A DNA stretch of 64,000 nt. Origin: Bradyrhizobium sp. SZCCT0148 (lineage in GTDB: Bacteria > Pseudomonadota > Alphaproteobacteria > Rhizobiales > Xanthobacteraceae). The stretch is taken from assembly GCF_018129985.1 (NCBI RefSeq), contig NZ_JAFCKT010000017.1, forward strand, positions 1 to 64,000, read 5' to 3'. Of the stretch, positions 10,105-18,782 are shown piece by piece. Both the position numbers and the translations under genes were made by a program. The notes beneath the pieces were generated by a model that ran no database searches, had not been told where the DNA came from, and saw only the letters and a list, made by a program, of their open reading frames with translations. Position 1 is the first letter of the stretch. Each line of letters opens with the position of its first letter.

Positions 10105-11568
10105 CTATGCACCCGCCGCGTTCTTGGCAATCACGTTGCGATAGAAGCTGGCGCTGAGTTTGGGCGTGCGGACCTGGGTGTCGAAATTGACGTGGTAGAG
10201 CCCGAAGCGCTTATTCAACCCGTACACCCATTCGAAATTGTCCATCAGGCTCCAGAGGAAATAGCCGCGCACCGGCACGCCCTCGCTGGTGGCGCGCTGC
10301 AGCTGGGCGAGATAGTTGCGCAGATACATGATGCGGTCGGTGTCGTAGATCTTGCCGTCCGGCGTGACGGCGTCGTCGCCGGAGGCCCCGTTCTCGCTGA
10401 TGTAGATCGCGTCCGTCTTCCAGATCTTCGCCGCCAGCTTCGGCACCCAATAGAGCGTCTCCGGCCCGACGCGCAGCCAGTCCGAGTTCATGTGCGGAAA
10501 CGATTTCGGGATCGGCAGTGGCATGAAGCCCGCGCCCTGGTCGGACGCCACCACGTAATTCTGCGGCGCGTAGATGTTGAGGCCGAGAAAATCGACCGGC
10601 GAGGAGATGATCTTCAGCTCCGCATCGGTGAATTTCGGTGCGCTGGGCCCCGCGAATTTCAGGAAGGCGTCGGTATACCTGCCCGTCATGATGACGTTGA
10701 GATAGCCGGCATTCATTTCGCGCAGCGCGATCTCGGCGGCACGAACGTTCTCCGGCGTGTCGATGGCCGGCGCGCAGGCATCGACGTTCTCGGCCGGCCC
10801 CACCCTGGTGCCGCGGCGGCCATGGGCGCGAACGGCCTGCACCGCGAGCCCGTGCGCCAGAGCGCTGTTGTGCCTGATCTGGTTGACCTCGGCCTGCGGC
10901 AGCATCACGCCCGGCGCGTCGATGCCGATGCCGTAACCGAAATAGACGAAGCGGCCGCTCTCGTTCAGCGTAAACACGTTCCTGACGCGGTCGGTCAGAT
11001 GCTCGGCGACGTAGGCGGCGTAGTCGCCGAAGATCTTGCAGGTCTCGGTCGAGCGCCAGCCGCCGAAGCGGTCCTGCAACGATTGCGGCAGGTCCCAATG
11101 ATAGAGCGTCAGCCACGGCTCGATGCCGTTCTTCAGGAGTTCGTCGACCAGCCGGTTGTAGAAGTCGAGCCCCTTGGGGTTGGGCTTGCCGTCGCCGTCC
11201 GGAAACAGCCGCGGCCAGGCCACCGAGAAGCGATAGGCCTTGCAGCCGAGCGCCTTGATGAGCGCGATGTCCTCCTTGTAGCGGTGATAGTGCTCGTTGG
11301 CGCGGTCGCCGGTGGTGCCGTCCTCGATCTTGCCGGGGATGCGCACGAACTTGTCCCAGATCGAGGCCCCTCGCCCGTCCTCGTTGACCGCGCCCTCGAC
11401 CTGATAGGACGAGGTCGCCGTGCCCCAGACGAAGCCGGCCGGAAAGCCGCCGCCGGCGCGCGGCGGGGATGCCGGCCGGGCTTCGGCCGCGCCGCGCGAA
11501 CCGGTCAAGCCGGCTGCGGACAGCCCCGCGAGTTTCGCGAACCGGCGACGCGAGACCTTGTCCGACAT
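10105..11568 (-). CDS. Tat-exported family 1 glycoside hydrolase (beta-glucosidase)
   Basis: 487 residues. Residues 1-30 form a twin-arginine signal (SRRRFAKLAGLSAAG), so the enzyme should act in the periplasm, unlike most GH1 enzymes. The GH1 barrel starts at FPAGFVWGTATSSYQVEG. The acid/base is Glu203 in TLNESG, where the family usually has NEP; the nucleophile is Glu392 in YISENGA. YHWDLPQ and RFSVAWPR are further family marks. It would hydrolyse beta-glucosides, possibly plant-derived. The start at 11568 has GGAG upstream; a longer frame upstream is non-coding. Monocistronic as far as can be seen. Confidence 0.88.
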   Translation of the reverse strand: MSDKVSRRRFAKLAGLSAAGLTGSRGAAEARPASPPRAGGGFPAGFVWGTATSSYQVEGAVNEDGRGASIWDKFVRIPGKIEDGTTGDRANEHYHRYKEDIALIKALGCKAYRFSVAWPRLFPDGDGKPNPKGLDFYNRLVDELLKNGIEPWLTLYHWDLPQSLQDRFGGWRSTETCKIFGDYAAYVAEHLTDRVRNVFTLNESGRFVYFGYGIGIDAPGVMLPQAEVNQIRHNSALAHGLAVQAVRAHGRRGTRVGPAENVDACAPAIDTPENVRAAEIALREMNAGYLNVIMTGRYTDAFLKFAGPSAPKFTDAELKIISSPVDFLGLNIYAPQNYVVASDQGAGFMPLPIPKSFPHMNSDWLRVGPETLYWVPKLAAKIWKTDAIYISENGASGDDAVTPDGKIYDTDRIMYLRNYLAQLQRATSEGVPVRGYFLWSLMDNFEWVYGLNKRFGLYHVNFDTQVRTPKLSASFYRNVIAKNAAGA

Positions 11569-11720
11569 TGATGCTTCTCCGCTTCCAGACTGTTGCGGGC
11601 GCACAATGGCGAGTCCATGGCGGTTTGAGAAGCAAGCTTTGGGACAAGCGGGATGCAGAATCGCGCGGCCCGGGGCGCGACATATGGATGCGGGCCAGCC
11701 TGCGCGCCGGCCGTCCGCGA

Positions 11721-12128
11721 TCAGCGCGAGCGCCTCGGCAACTTTGGCAGCTTGTCGGGGTTGAAAGCCGGCATCGACTCCGCTCGGTCCGGCGCCGGCG
11801 TCTGTTGTTCGGCGAAAATGAGCGTTCCCTGGAGGATCATTCCCGGTACCTGCCGCGCGATTGCGGTGTAGGTTGCGATCTTGCCCGGGCAGTTCCCCTC
11901 GATGTCCAAAGTGAGATTGTCCTCCACGCCGAACACCGTCACACGTCCGTCGGTATGGCGCTTCGTCGACACGGTGGCGGTGAAGCGATCTCCATCGACC
12001 CGGCACGAGCCGTGATAGGTCATCACGCTGTCACGGCCCCAGATCTGCCCGTCCGCGACATGGACGATGCCGGTCCCCTGATCGAGCGGCGTCTGGTACC
12101 ACGCCGCGTATGTGCCGTCCTTCAGCAT
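11721..12128 (-). CDS. GrlR-like small regulatory-fold protein
   Basis: 135 residues. The pattern MLKDGTYAAWYQTPLDQGTGIVHVADGQIWGRDS, then YHGSCRVDGDRFTATV with alternating strands, resembles the small beta-barrel (lipocalin-like) GrlR domain, first known as a negative regulator of type III secretion. In rhizobia such stand-alone copies are common and uncharacterised. About 30 extra residues at the C-terminus are Pro/Arg-rich. No type III secretion gene is nearby, so a secretion role is unsupported. The assignment rests on pattern memory only. Confidence 0.6.
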   Translation of the reverse strand: MLKDGTYAAWYQTPLDQGTGIVHVADGQIWGRDSVMTYHGSCRVDGDRFTATVSTKRHTDGRVTVFGVEDNLTLDIEGNCPGKIATYTAIARQVPGMILQGTLIFAEQQTPAPDRAESMPAFNPDKLPKLPRRSR

Positions 12129-12187
12129 GGGAGCAACCTCCCTGGCATTCCCGCAGGATCATCCGCATGATTGGCGCTAAGAAAGCG

Positions 12188-12355
12188 TTAATCACGCCAT
12201 CCGTGCCAATCCGGCCTGTCCCTGCGCAGCTCGGCTTCGAGATCCTCGACGATACCGTGAAGCAAGCACGCGGCGAGCGGATCCGTCACCTCCCGCTCCA
12301 GACGCCGATACCGCGCGATCTGGCATTCCTGCTCTCTCACTTGGCGCTCTGTCAT
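12188..12355 (-). CDS. Small hypothetical protein, rhizobial type
   Basis: A 55-residue frame with ATG at 12355 and GGAGGG about 9 nt upstream. The product is charged and helical (QECQIARYRRLEREVTDPLA, later VEDLEAELRRDRPDW). It resembles the many short proteins in Bradyrhizobium genomes with a conserved MTERQ start and a Leu/Glu-rich helix. Function unknown. A different frame over the same stretch gives a longer but Arg/Ser-rich, low-quality product. Confidence 0.6.
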   Translation of the reverse strand: MTERQVREQECQIARYRRLEREVTDPLAACLLHGIVEDLEAELRRDRPDWHGWRD

Positions 12356-12467
12356 CAGATGAACCCTCCGGTAAACTGACGCACGGAGAGCCGGACAGTT
12401 TCGTTAAACTTTTCAGATCATTTGTCATGGTTTCCGGTTGGTAAAGACAGCGTCGCGACGCGGGCCT

Positions 12468-12869
12468 TCATGATGGCAGGCGAAGCCAGACGTCCCTGCT
12501 TGCCAGCGTGCCGTTGGGCGTGGCGATCTCCATGTCCACGACGCGCAGAGAGCCGGGCTCGTTCGCATAGATGTATTTGAGGTGCCACATCAGGCCCAGA
12601 TCCGGTGAAATGACAAAATCGTCCAATCCGTCGGTGATATCTCGAACGGCCTCGCGATGCGTCAAGGGCGCAGAAAACATCGCTTCGATGAGCTCGGCGA
12701 GGCTCATGCCCTCCACGAGCATAAGTCGCGCGACCTCGTCACCGTAGACGTGCCGAAGCGCTGAAACGATAGCAGCGACAGCATCCGGATTCTTCAACGC
12801 CACAGCAAAGCGAGCCTCCGGAGCCATCATGCCGGAGGCGGCATATTCTGCAAGCTCAGCGTGCGCCAT
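12468..12869 (-). CDS. Hypothetical protein
   Basis: 133 residues without signal peptide or membrane segment and no recognised domain. The first 75 residues are Ala-rich and helical; the C-terminal part contains LMWHLKYIYANEPGSLR and VVDMEIATPNG, which suggests a small alpha/beta fold. No strong ribosome binding site is visible. It stands between the GrlR-like/small gene pair and the TonB receptor, on the same strand, with no close spacing that would argue for an operon. Confidence 0.55.
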   Translation of the reverse strand: MAHAELAEYAASGMMAPEARFAVALKNPDAVAAIVSALRHVYGDEVARLMLVEGMSLAELIEAMFSAPLTHREAVRDITDGLDDFVISPDLGLMWHLKYIYANEPGSLRVVDMEIATPNGTLASRDVWLRLPS

Positions 12870-12905
12870 CGCGGAACGGGGCGCTGCCCCCGGCTGCGAC
12901 CGTTC

Positions 12906-15380
12906 CTAGAAGGTCACCCGCATCCCCGCGTAGAGCGCACGCGGCCTCGCCGGGCTCAGCGAGCGCGGGTCGGTGAAGTCGTTGCCGCCGTTGGTGAAGT
13001 TGGGCAGGGCTTCGCGGTCGAAAAAGGTGCCGTAGGTCGCGTAGCGCTTGTCGAAGACGTTGTCGACGCGGCCATAAAGCTGGATGTTCTTCGCCACTTG
13101 GTAGGAGGTGTGGAGGTTGAACACCGCGTAGGATGGCAACTTGGAATATTGGTTGGACTCATCCCCGACGAAATACTGGCTGGAGACAAACAGCGCGTTG
13201 CCGCCGACCTTCCACACGTCGGTCACAGCGTAGTCGATGCCGACCTTGACGCGATGACGCGGGATCGCGGGAAGCTGGTTGCCGGGCGAAACCTGGATGG
13301 TCTCCGTCACGGGATCCCTAAATGGGCTTTCGGAACCGAGTTCGAACGCATCGAGGTAGCGCGCGTCGACGAAGGCGTAGCTTGCCTGGAACTGAAGCGT
13401 TGGAGACTTGATGCTGACCTCGGCCTCAAGCCCTTGACGCCTGGTCCGGCCGACATTGCTGAAATAGCCGAACCCGGTCCGCCCAACTGCGGGCACAGCG
13501 ACGATGTCGTCGTAATTGGTGGCGCGGAACGCGCCGACCTTCCAGCCGAGCGAGCCAATGTTCAGCTGTCTGGTGCCGCGGAAGCCGGCCTCGACGGTCT
13601 TGGAGACCACCTGCTTCAGCGGCGGGTCCGAGACGAGGAAGGCCGCGATGAGACAGGGACGGGCCGGATCAGCGCAGCCGAGCTCGAGCGGGGTCGGCAC
13701 ACGGTTGGCCTCGGAGTAACCGGCATAGGCCGTCAGCTCCGGCGTGATCTTGTAGGTGCCGCCGATCACCGGATTGAAACGGGTGAACGTGTGGTCGCCG
13801 TTGAGGGCGGAGCCGAGCTGGTCTTCCAGGGTGATGCGTGCCACGTTGAAGCGACCGCCGCCGGTGACGGCGAAGGCATCGGTGACGTTGAACGTGTCCA
13901 TCGCGTACAGGCCGTTGTACTGATTGACCGTCCGCAGCGAGACGGGGCCGGCCACGGGATCGACCGTCGGCGTCGCGCCGAGGAAGACGCCGCTGCCGCT
14001 GACGACGTAATTTTCTCCCATCGAGCCGATTTCGGCCGTGGCGTTGTAGCGGGTGACGCTGGCGTCGTAGCTCGTTCCCATCACGAAGCGGTTGTCGTGC
14101 CCGAACAGCTGATCGGTGTTGGTGGCCTGTCCCGACACGCCGAACGAGGTCGACCGGATCGAGCCCCGATCGATCTCGCCGAGGATCGTCCCCGGCGCAA
14201 AGGGGTTGGCGAGCTGCACGCCGCCCGCGCCGTTCGCGGCCGTGGTGTCGTCGCCGAAGCACAGCAGCGCCGGATCCGCACCGCATTCCTGCGCGTTCGT
14301 CGGATTGCCGTCGACGATCTTCTGCTCGAACCTGCGCACATGGGCGGTTCCTTCGAACGTCCAGGTCGGTGTCGCATCGACTTTTCCGGTCAGATTGAGA
14401 TAGCCGACGCGGTTGGAGGTGGTCTGAGGCGTAGTGTAGGTCGCGCCCCAATATTTATCGAGCAGCTCGGCCGGAACGGTGGCGCTGGCGCCGAAATCGT
14501 TCTTGGCGACGCCCATATTGGCGTGGAATTCGCTGTCGCCGGCCTTATAGCCGACATCGCCATAGAAGCGCCGAACGGTCGATTGCGAGAAATTGCGGAA
14601 GCCGTTGTCGCGCACGCCCTCGAGCGCGGCATAGACGCCGTAGTTGTTGTCGACGGTCTTGCCCCACTGCGCCGAGCCCTGGATGCGGCCGAACGAACCG
14701 CCCATCACGTCGACCTCGGCGCCCTGGTAGGTGAAGCCATCCTTCATTTGCAGGTTGATGGCGCCGCCGAGCGCGTTGAGGCCGAAGGCCGGGTTGTTGG
14801 TGACCAGCGTTACCGACCTGATGGCGGCGGTCGGGATCAGGTCCCAGTTGACGGCATCCGAGAACGCCTCGTTGATGCGGACCCCGTTCTGATACACCGC
14901 AAGGCCCTGCGGCGTGCCCACCACGGGCGACGCGACGAAGCCGCGGAATTCGACATCCGGCTGGAACGGATTGCCGGTGACCTCGGTGATGTTGACGCCG
15001 GCGATATTGTCGCGCAGCGCGTCGGTGACGTTGAGCGATCCGGTGCGCTTGATCTGGCTGGCATCGACGGCGTTGATCGCCGACGGAACCTTCTCGACGT
15101 CGAGGCCCCGGCCCGTGCCCGGCGCGGTCGGATAGACGTAAAGCCGTGTCTTCGGCGCGGCGGACGACGGCGCCCCGATGCGCGCGACTGGCCGCGTCGG
15201 CGCAGTACGCCTCGCCACCGAGGGCGGCGGCGCCGTCACTTCGACCGGCGGCAGATTCTGGACGTTGGTGTCCTCGTCCTGCGCGGCCGAAGCGGGGATC
15301 GCGAAAACCACCCCGGACACCAGACCTGATGAGACCGAGGCCAACAACAAACGACGCTTGAACGAAAGAACCTTGCCCAT
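12906..15380 (-). CDS. lutH: TonB-dependent outer-membrane receptor (LutH-like candidate)
   Basis: 824 residues. A signal peptide (about 1-33, ending ASA), an N-terminal Pro-rich linker, a plug domain (about 85-210: KVPSAINAVDASQIKRTGSLNVTDAL in part, then EFRGF, NGVRINEAF, GGAINLQMKDG) and a 22-strand barrel ending in the C-terminal aromatic YAGMRVTF. Such receptors import metal chelates with energy from TonB. The symbol is inference: in Methylorubrum the lanthanide receptor LutH lies in the lut cluster, and a lut-like ABC operon is 4 kb away here with the two-component pair between. An iron-siderophore role cannot be excluded. The start at 15380 has GGAAGG upstream; the palindromes at 15501-15545 precede it. 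Confidence 0.8.
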   Translation of the reverse strand: MGKVLSFKRRLLLASVSSGLVSGVVFAIPASAAQDEDTNVQNLPPVEVTAPPPSVARRTAPTRPVARIGAPSSAAPKTRLYVYPTAPGTGRGLDVEKVPSAINAVDASQIKRTGSLNVTDALRDNIAGVNITEVTGNPFQPDVEFRGFVASPVVGTPQGLAVYQNGVRINEAFSDAVNWDLIPTAAIRSVTLVTNNPAFGLNALGGAINLQMKDGFTYQGAEVDVMGGSFGRIQGSAQWGKTVDNNYGVYAALEGVRDNGFRNFSQSTVRRFYGDVGYKAGDSEFHANMGVAKNDFGASATVPAELLDKYWGATYTTPQTTSNRVGYLNLTGKVDATPTWTFEGTAHVRRFEQKIVDGNPTNAQECGADPALLCFGDDTTAANGAGGVQLANPFAPGTILGEIDRGSIRSTSFGVSGQATNTDQLFGHDNRFVMGTSYDASVTRYNATAEIGSMGENYVVSGSGVFLGATPTVDPVAGPVSLRTVNQYNGLYAMDTFNVTDAFAVTGGGRFNVARITLEDQLGSALNGDHTFTRFNPVIGGTYKITPELTAYAGYSEANRVPTPLELGCADPARPCLIAAFLVSDPPLKQVVSKTVEAGFRGTRQLNIGSLGWKVGAFRATNYDDIVAVPAVGRTGFGYFSNVGRTRRQGLEAEVSIKSPTLQFQASYAFVDARYLDAFELGSESPFRDPVTETIQVSPGNQLPAIPRHRVKVGIDYAVTDVWKVGGNALFVSSQYFVGDESNQYSKLPSYAVFNLHTSYQVAKNIQLYGRVDNVFDKRYATYGTFFDREALPNFTNGGNDFTDPRSLSPARPRALYAGMRVTF

Positions 15381-15500
15381 CCCCGCCTTCCCATCCGTGA
15401 CCATCGGCTGTTTTGATTTTCGCCGTTTGGTTGAGACGAGTTTATTCAGCCGTCTCAATCCCGCCAGCCACAAAAGATCGGGCATGATCGGCTCCCGTTT

Positions 15501-15545
15501 TCCCGACCAAATCGGGAATTTTTCCCGATCGCTTCGGGAGCGATC
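15501..15545 (-). promoter_or_regulatory. Overlapping palindromes before the TonB receptor gene
   Basis: Three mutually overlapping inverted repeats are visible. TCCCGA (15501-15506) pairs with TCGGGA (15512-15517). TCGGGAA (15512-15518) can instead pair with TTCCCGA (15522-15528). GATCGCT (15527-15533) pairs with AGCGATC (15539-15545). They span the end of the histidine-kinase gene and the leader of the receptor gene. They could be a terminator/antiterminator or a protein operator; the sequence alone does not decide. Confidence 0.5.
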
Positions 15546-16902
15546 AGGCCGCGGCGGTCGGAACCAGTGCCTCCACTGTCAATCCGCCATCGCCGGAGAC
15601 GACGTTGAGCGTGCCGCCCAGCGCCAGGATCCGCTCGCGCATGCCGACGAGGCCGAAGCCGAGCTTCTGGTCCGGCTCCATGCCGCGGCCATTGTCGCTG
15701 ACGCGCACCCGGGCGCAGACGCGGCCATCGTGCCCCATCTGCTCCGCCGGCTCGATCACGACATTGACCGACGTCGCGCCGGCGTGGCGGAACACGTTGG
15801 TGAGCGCCTCCTGCACGATGCGGTAAATGGTAAGGTCGGCGGTCTCGCCGGTCGCGCCCAGCGCGGGTGAGATCGACGTCTCGATCGCGACATGCGGATG
15901 CGATTCCCGCCACAGCCGCGACAGCGATTCCAGCGCCTGGCGCAGGCCGAGTTCGGCAAGGCCGACGGGGCGCAGGCGCTCCAGCACGCGGCGATTGAAC
16001 TGCTGCAGCGCGTTGATCTGCTCCAGCATGGCGCTGCCATGTTTTCGCACGGCCTCGGCACTGGGCACGCGCCCGTCCGCCTGTTTTGCCAGCGCGCCGG
16101 CATGCGCCCGCAGCGAGAACAGGTACGGCCCGAATTCGTCGTGGAGCTCGCGCGCGATCTCCTTGCGCTCGACGTCCTGGAGCGACACCGCCCGCTCGGC
16201 GAGGCGCCGCTTGTCCTCGACGGCTTCCCCCAGCGTTGCGGCGAGGTGATTGAGCCTGGTGCAGATTGCGGCGAGCTCCGGCGCACCGCCCGGTGCGACC
16301 CGGGCCTCGTAATGTCCGGCTTCGAGCTTTCCCATCGTCTCCGCCAGCGACTGGAGCGGTGCCAGCGCCCGGCCGACCACGTTCATCATCAGGAAAAACA
16401 GCGCCAGCGCGATCACGGTGCCGACCTCGAGCTGGGTCACGATGCCGTCCCAGATCTCCGCGATCTCGTCGTCGGGATGCGAGGTGATCAGGAGCGAGCC
16501 GGGCTTGCCGTGGATCGAGACCGGCACGCTCACCGCGGTCTGCTCGGGATGAACCAGGCTGACGAACCAGCTCGGCGGCCCGCGCGTGTCGGCGTCAGTG
16601 TCGAGCCGGGGCGGCGTCTGCGGATCGCCTGCTGCATCTCGGAGGGTGATGCTGACATGGCGAAGACGGCTGAGGTCGCGCGCGATCTGGTTCAGCCTGG
16701 CGTCCGGATCGGGCGCCTCGTTGAGATCGGCAACGATCATCTCGATGAATTCGCGCGCAAGCCGGATAACGCTCTGGTCCTCGGCCTGCACGCGCGGACC
16801 GGCCTCCGCGACCTGGCGGCCGATATTGACGGCAAGCCCCAGCGCCAGCAGCAGCGCCAGCAAGAGGTTGATGCGCCCGCGCAAGGATAGATTTTGCCAC
16901 AT
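15544..16902 (-). CDS. Membrane sensor histidine kinase (HisKA_3 type)
   Basis: 452 residues. Helix 1 about 10-28, a periplasmic loop to about 158, helix 2 about 159-176, then HAMP-like linker, HisKA_3 dimerisation domain with His254 in ARELHDEFG, and a HATPase_c domain (QEALTNVFRHA, DNGRGM, GFGLVGMRER). This is the NarX/DegS class that pairs with LuxR-type regulators. The partner is very probably the divergent response regulator at 17045-17665. In Pseudomonas a kinase/regulator pair (PedS2/PedR2) controls the lanthanide switch between PQQ dehydrogenases, so a similar job here is plausible but unproven. Confidence 0.9.
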   Translation of the reverse strand: MWQNLSLRGRINLLLALLLALGLAVNIGRQVAEAGPRVQAEDQSVIRLAREFIEMIVADLNEAPDPDARLNQIARDLSRLRHVSITLRDAAGDPQTPPRLDTDADTRGPPSWFVSLVHPEQTAVSVPVSIHGKPGSLLITSHPDDEIAEIWDGIVTQLEVGTVIALALFFLMMNVVGRALAPLQSLAETMGKLEAGHYEARVAPGGAPELAAICTRLNHLAATLGEAVEDKRRLAERAVSLQDVERKEIARELHDEFGPYLFSLRAHAGALAKQADGRVPSAEAVRKHGSAMLEQINALQQFNRRVLERLRPVGLAELGLRQALESLSRLWRESHPHVAIETSISPALGATGETADLTIYRIVQEALTNVFRHAGATSVNVVIEPAEQMGHDGRVCARVRVSDNGRGMEPDQKLGFGLVGMRERILALGGTLNVVSGDGGLTVEALVPTAAA

Positions 16903-17044
16903 TGGTGTCGCCCGTGCCTCGCGAAGCCTCGCTCGACGCTGTCCGATGACGTTGACAGCGGCGAAGCGGCAGATATCTAATCGGAAGCGTACAGCAATCC
17001 CGGCCGGGCGCGAAACAGGCCGACGCTGTCACAAGGAAACGCCG

Positions 17045-17665
17045 ATGCGCATTCTGATCGTCGACGATCATCCCATTGTCGCCTCCGGCTGCCGTGCCGT
17101 GCTGGCCGACGAAGGCGAGATCGAAATTCTGGAGGCTGCCGACGCCGAGGACGGCGAGTGCGTCTTCATCGTCGAACGCCCCGACCTCTGCATCATCGAC
17201 ATCAACCTGCCGACCGTCTCCGGCTTCGAGCTGGCCCGCCGCATCCTCGAGCGCGCGCCCGAGGCCCGCATCATCATGTTCAGCATGAACGACGATCCGG
17301 CCTTTGCCGCGCGCGCGATCGAATGCGGCGCCAAGGGCTACGTCTCCAAGACCGGCGACCCCGACGACCTCGTCGAGGCGATCCGCGCGGTCGGCGGCGG
17401 CGGCACGTATTTGCCGAGCGCCATCGCGCGCAGCATCGCCTTCGCAGGGCCGACGCTGGCGCAAAGCCCGCTGTCCAAGCTGAACGCGCGCGAAATGGAG
17501 ATTCTGCGGCTGCTCAGCGCCGGCAAGAGCCTGTCCGAGATCGCCTGGCTGGTGCAGTCGTCCTACAAGACGGTGGCCAACACCTCGTCCATCATGCGCC
17601 AGAAGCTCGGGGTGAAGACCTCGGTCGAGCTGGTACGGCTGGCGATCGACAGCGGTGTCGCCTGA
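17045..17665 (+). CDS. LuxR/NarL-family response regulator
   Basis: 206 residues. Receiver domain 1-118 with the phospho-acceptor Asp52 (IIDINLP), the acidic pair VDDHP and Lys in SKTGD. C-terminal LuxR HTH (about 143-200: LNAREMEILRLLSAGKSLSEIAW). Within the recognition helix YKTVANTSSIMRQKLGV replaces the usual TVKxHxxxIxxKLGV, with Asn for His. It would bind DNA when phosphorylated by the divergent kinase. AAGGAAAC precedes the ATG at 17045. It lies 68 bp before the fghA start, so the two may be co-transcribed. Confidence 0.92.
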   Translation: MRILIVDDHPIVASGCRAVLADEGEIEILEAADAEDGECVFIVERPDLCIIDINLPTVSGFELARRILERAPEARIIMFSMNDDPAFAARAIECGAKGYVSKTGDPDDLVEAIRAVGGGGTYLPSAIARSIAFAGPTLAQSPLSKLNAREMEILRLLSAGKSLSEIAWLVQSSYKTVANTSSIMRQKLGVKTSVELVRLAIDSGVA

Positions 17666-17733
17666 CGGCGCCACAAACTTCGGTCACACAAGCGTTGCAA
17701 TGTTGATGTGGTGAGATGCCACGGAGTGAAGGC

Positions 17734-18579
17734 ATGACGATTCAGACTGTCTCGACCAACAAAGCCCATGGCGGCGTGCAGGGTGTGTATCGCCATGCCA
17801 GCCAGGCGACCGGAACCGACATGGTGTTCTCGGTCTATGTTCCCCCGCATGCCGAGGGCGCCAGGCTGCCCGTTGTCTGGTACCTGTCCGGCCTCACCTG
17901 CACCCATGCCAACGTCACCGAGAAGGGCGAATTCCGCAAGGCCTGCGCCGAGCTCGGCCTGATCTTCGTCGCACCCGACACCTCCCCGCGCGGCGCCGAC
18001 GTGCCGGGCGATGCCAACAACGCCTATGATTTCGGCCTGGGCGCGGGCTTCTACGTCGATGCGACGCAAGAGCCGTTCGCGCGCAATTATCGGATGTGGA
18101 GCTATGTCACCGACGAGTTGCCGAAGCTCGTGGCGGGAAATTTTCCCGTCGACGCCAAGCGGCAATCGGTGATGGGCCATTCGATGGGCGGCCATGGTGC
18201 GCTGACGGTGGCGCTACGCAACCCGCACCGCTATCGCGCGGCGAGCGCGTTCGCGCCGATCGTGGCGCCCTCGCTGGTGCCCTGGGGCACCAAGGCGTTG
18301 ACCGGCTATCTCGGACCGAACAAGGACGCCTGGCGCGCCCATGACACGGTGGCGCTGATCGAGGACGGCGCGAAATTCCCCGGCTTCCTGGTCGACGTCG
18401 GCGAGGCCGACAATTTCCTGAAGGAGCAGCTGAAGCCGGAGTTGCTCCAAGCCGCATGCAGCAAGGCGAACATCCCGCTGACGCTGCGGATGCAGCCGGG
18501 CTATGACCACAGCTATTATTTCATCTCGACCTTCATGGAGGATCATCTGCACTGGCATGCCGAGAAGCTGAAGGGGTGA
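17734..18579 (+). CDS. fghA: S-formylglutathione hydrolase
   Basis: 281 residues, the usual length of the esterase D family. Catalytic triad readable as Ser150 in GHSMGG, Asp226 in GEADNF and His259 in GYDHSYYF. WYLSGLTCTHANV near residue 50 is the oxyanion and glutathione-side signature. It hydrolyses S-formylglutathione to formate and glutathione, the last step of the formaldehyde route whose first steps (Gfa and the class III dehydrogenase) are at 43-45 kb. The start at 17734 has GGAGTGAAGGC upstream; the ATG at 17716 lacks one. Position next to the regulator suggests control with methanol oxidation. Confidence 0.95.
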   Translation: MTIQTVSTNKAHGGVQGVYRHASQATGTDMVFSVYVPPHAEGARLPVVWYLSGLTCTHANVTEKGEFRKACAELGLIFVAPDTSPRGADVPGDANNAYDFGLGAGFYVDATQEPFARNYRMWSYVTDELPKLVAGNFPVDAKRQSVMGHSMGGHGALTVALRNPHRYRAASAFAPIVAPSLVPWGTKALTGYLGPNKDAWRAHDTVALIEDGAKFPGFLVDVGEADNFLKEQLKPELLQAACSKANIPLTLRMQPGYDHSYYFISTFMEDHLHWHAEKLKG

Positions 18580-18606
18580 GATTCGCACACCAAGCTCACC
18601 GTGGGC

Positions 18607-18775
18607 TCCTCCTTCTCCCCTTGCGGGAGAAGGTGGCGCGAAGCGCCGATGATGGCATTTACCCGCAACTTCTGTGAGAGTTGGACTCGCGGAGAGACCC
18701 CCTCACCCGGCTTCGCTTCGCGAATCCACCCTCTGCCGCAGGGGGCGAGGGTGCACCGCCATCGCGATGAGTTAT
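18607..18775. repeat. Palindromic intergenic repeat, copy A
   Basis: An intergenic element with outer inverted ends (CCTTCTCCCC...GGGAGAAGG at the left, the related CCCTCACCCGG and CCCTCTGCCGCAGGGGGCGAGGG at the right) and an inner GGCGCGAAGCGCC palindrome. It is similar to copies at 27809-27963 and 51887-52031. No open frame. Confidence 0.6.
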
Positions 18776-18782
18776 TCCCGCC

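Noticed and set aside
12192..12428. 78-codon frame on the minus strand
   Set aside because: Ser/Arg-rich with no homology feel; the shorter 55-residue frame with a good ribosome binding site fits better.
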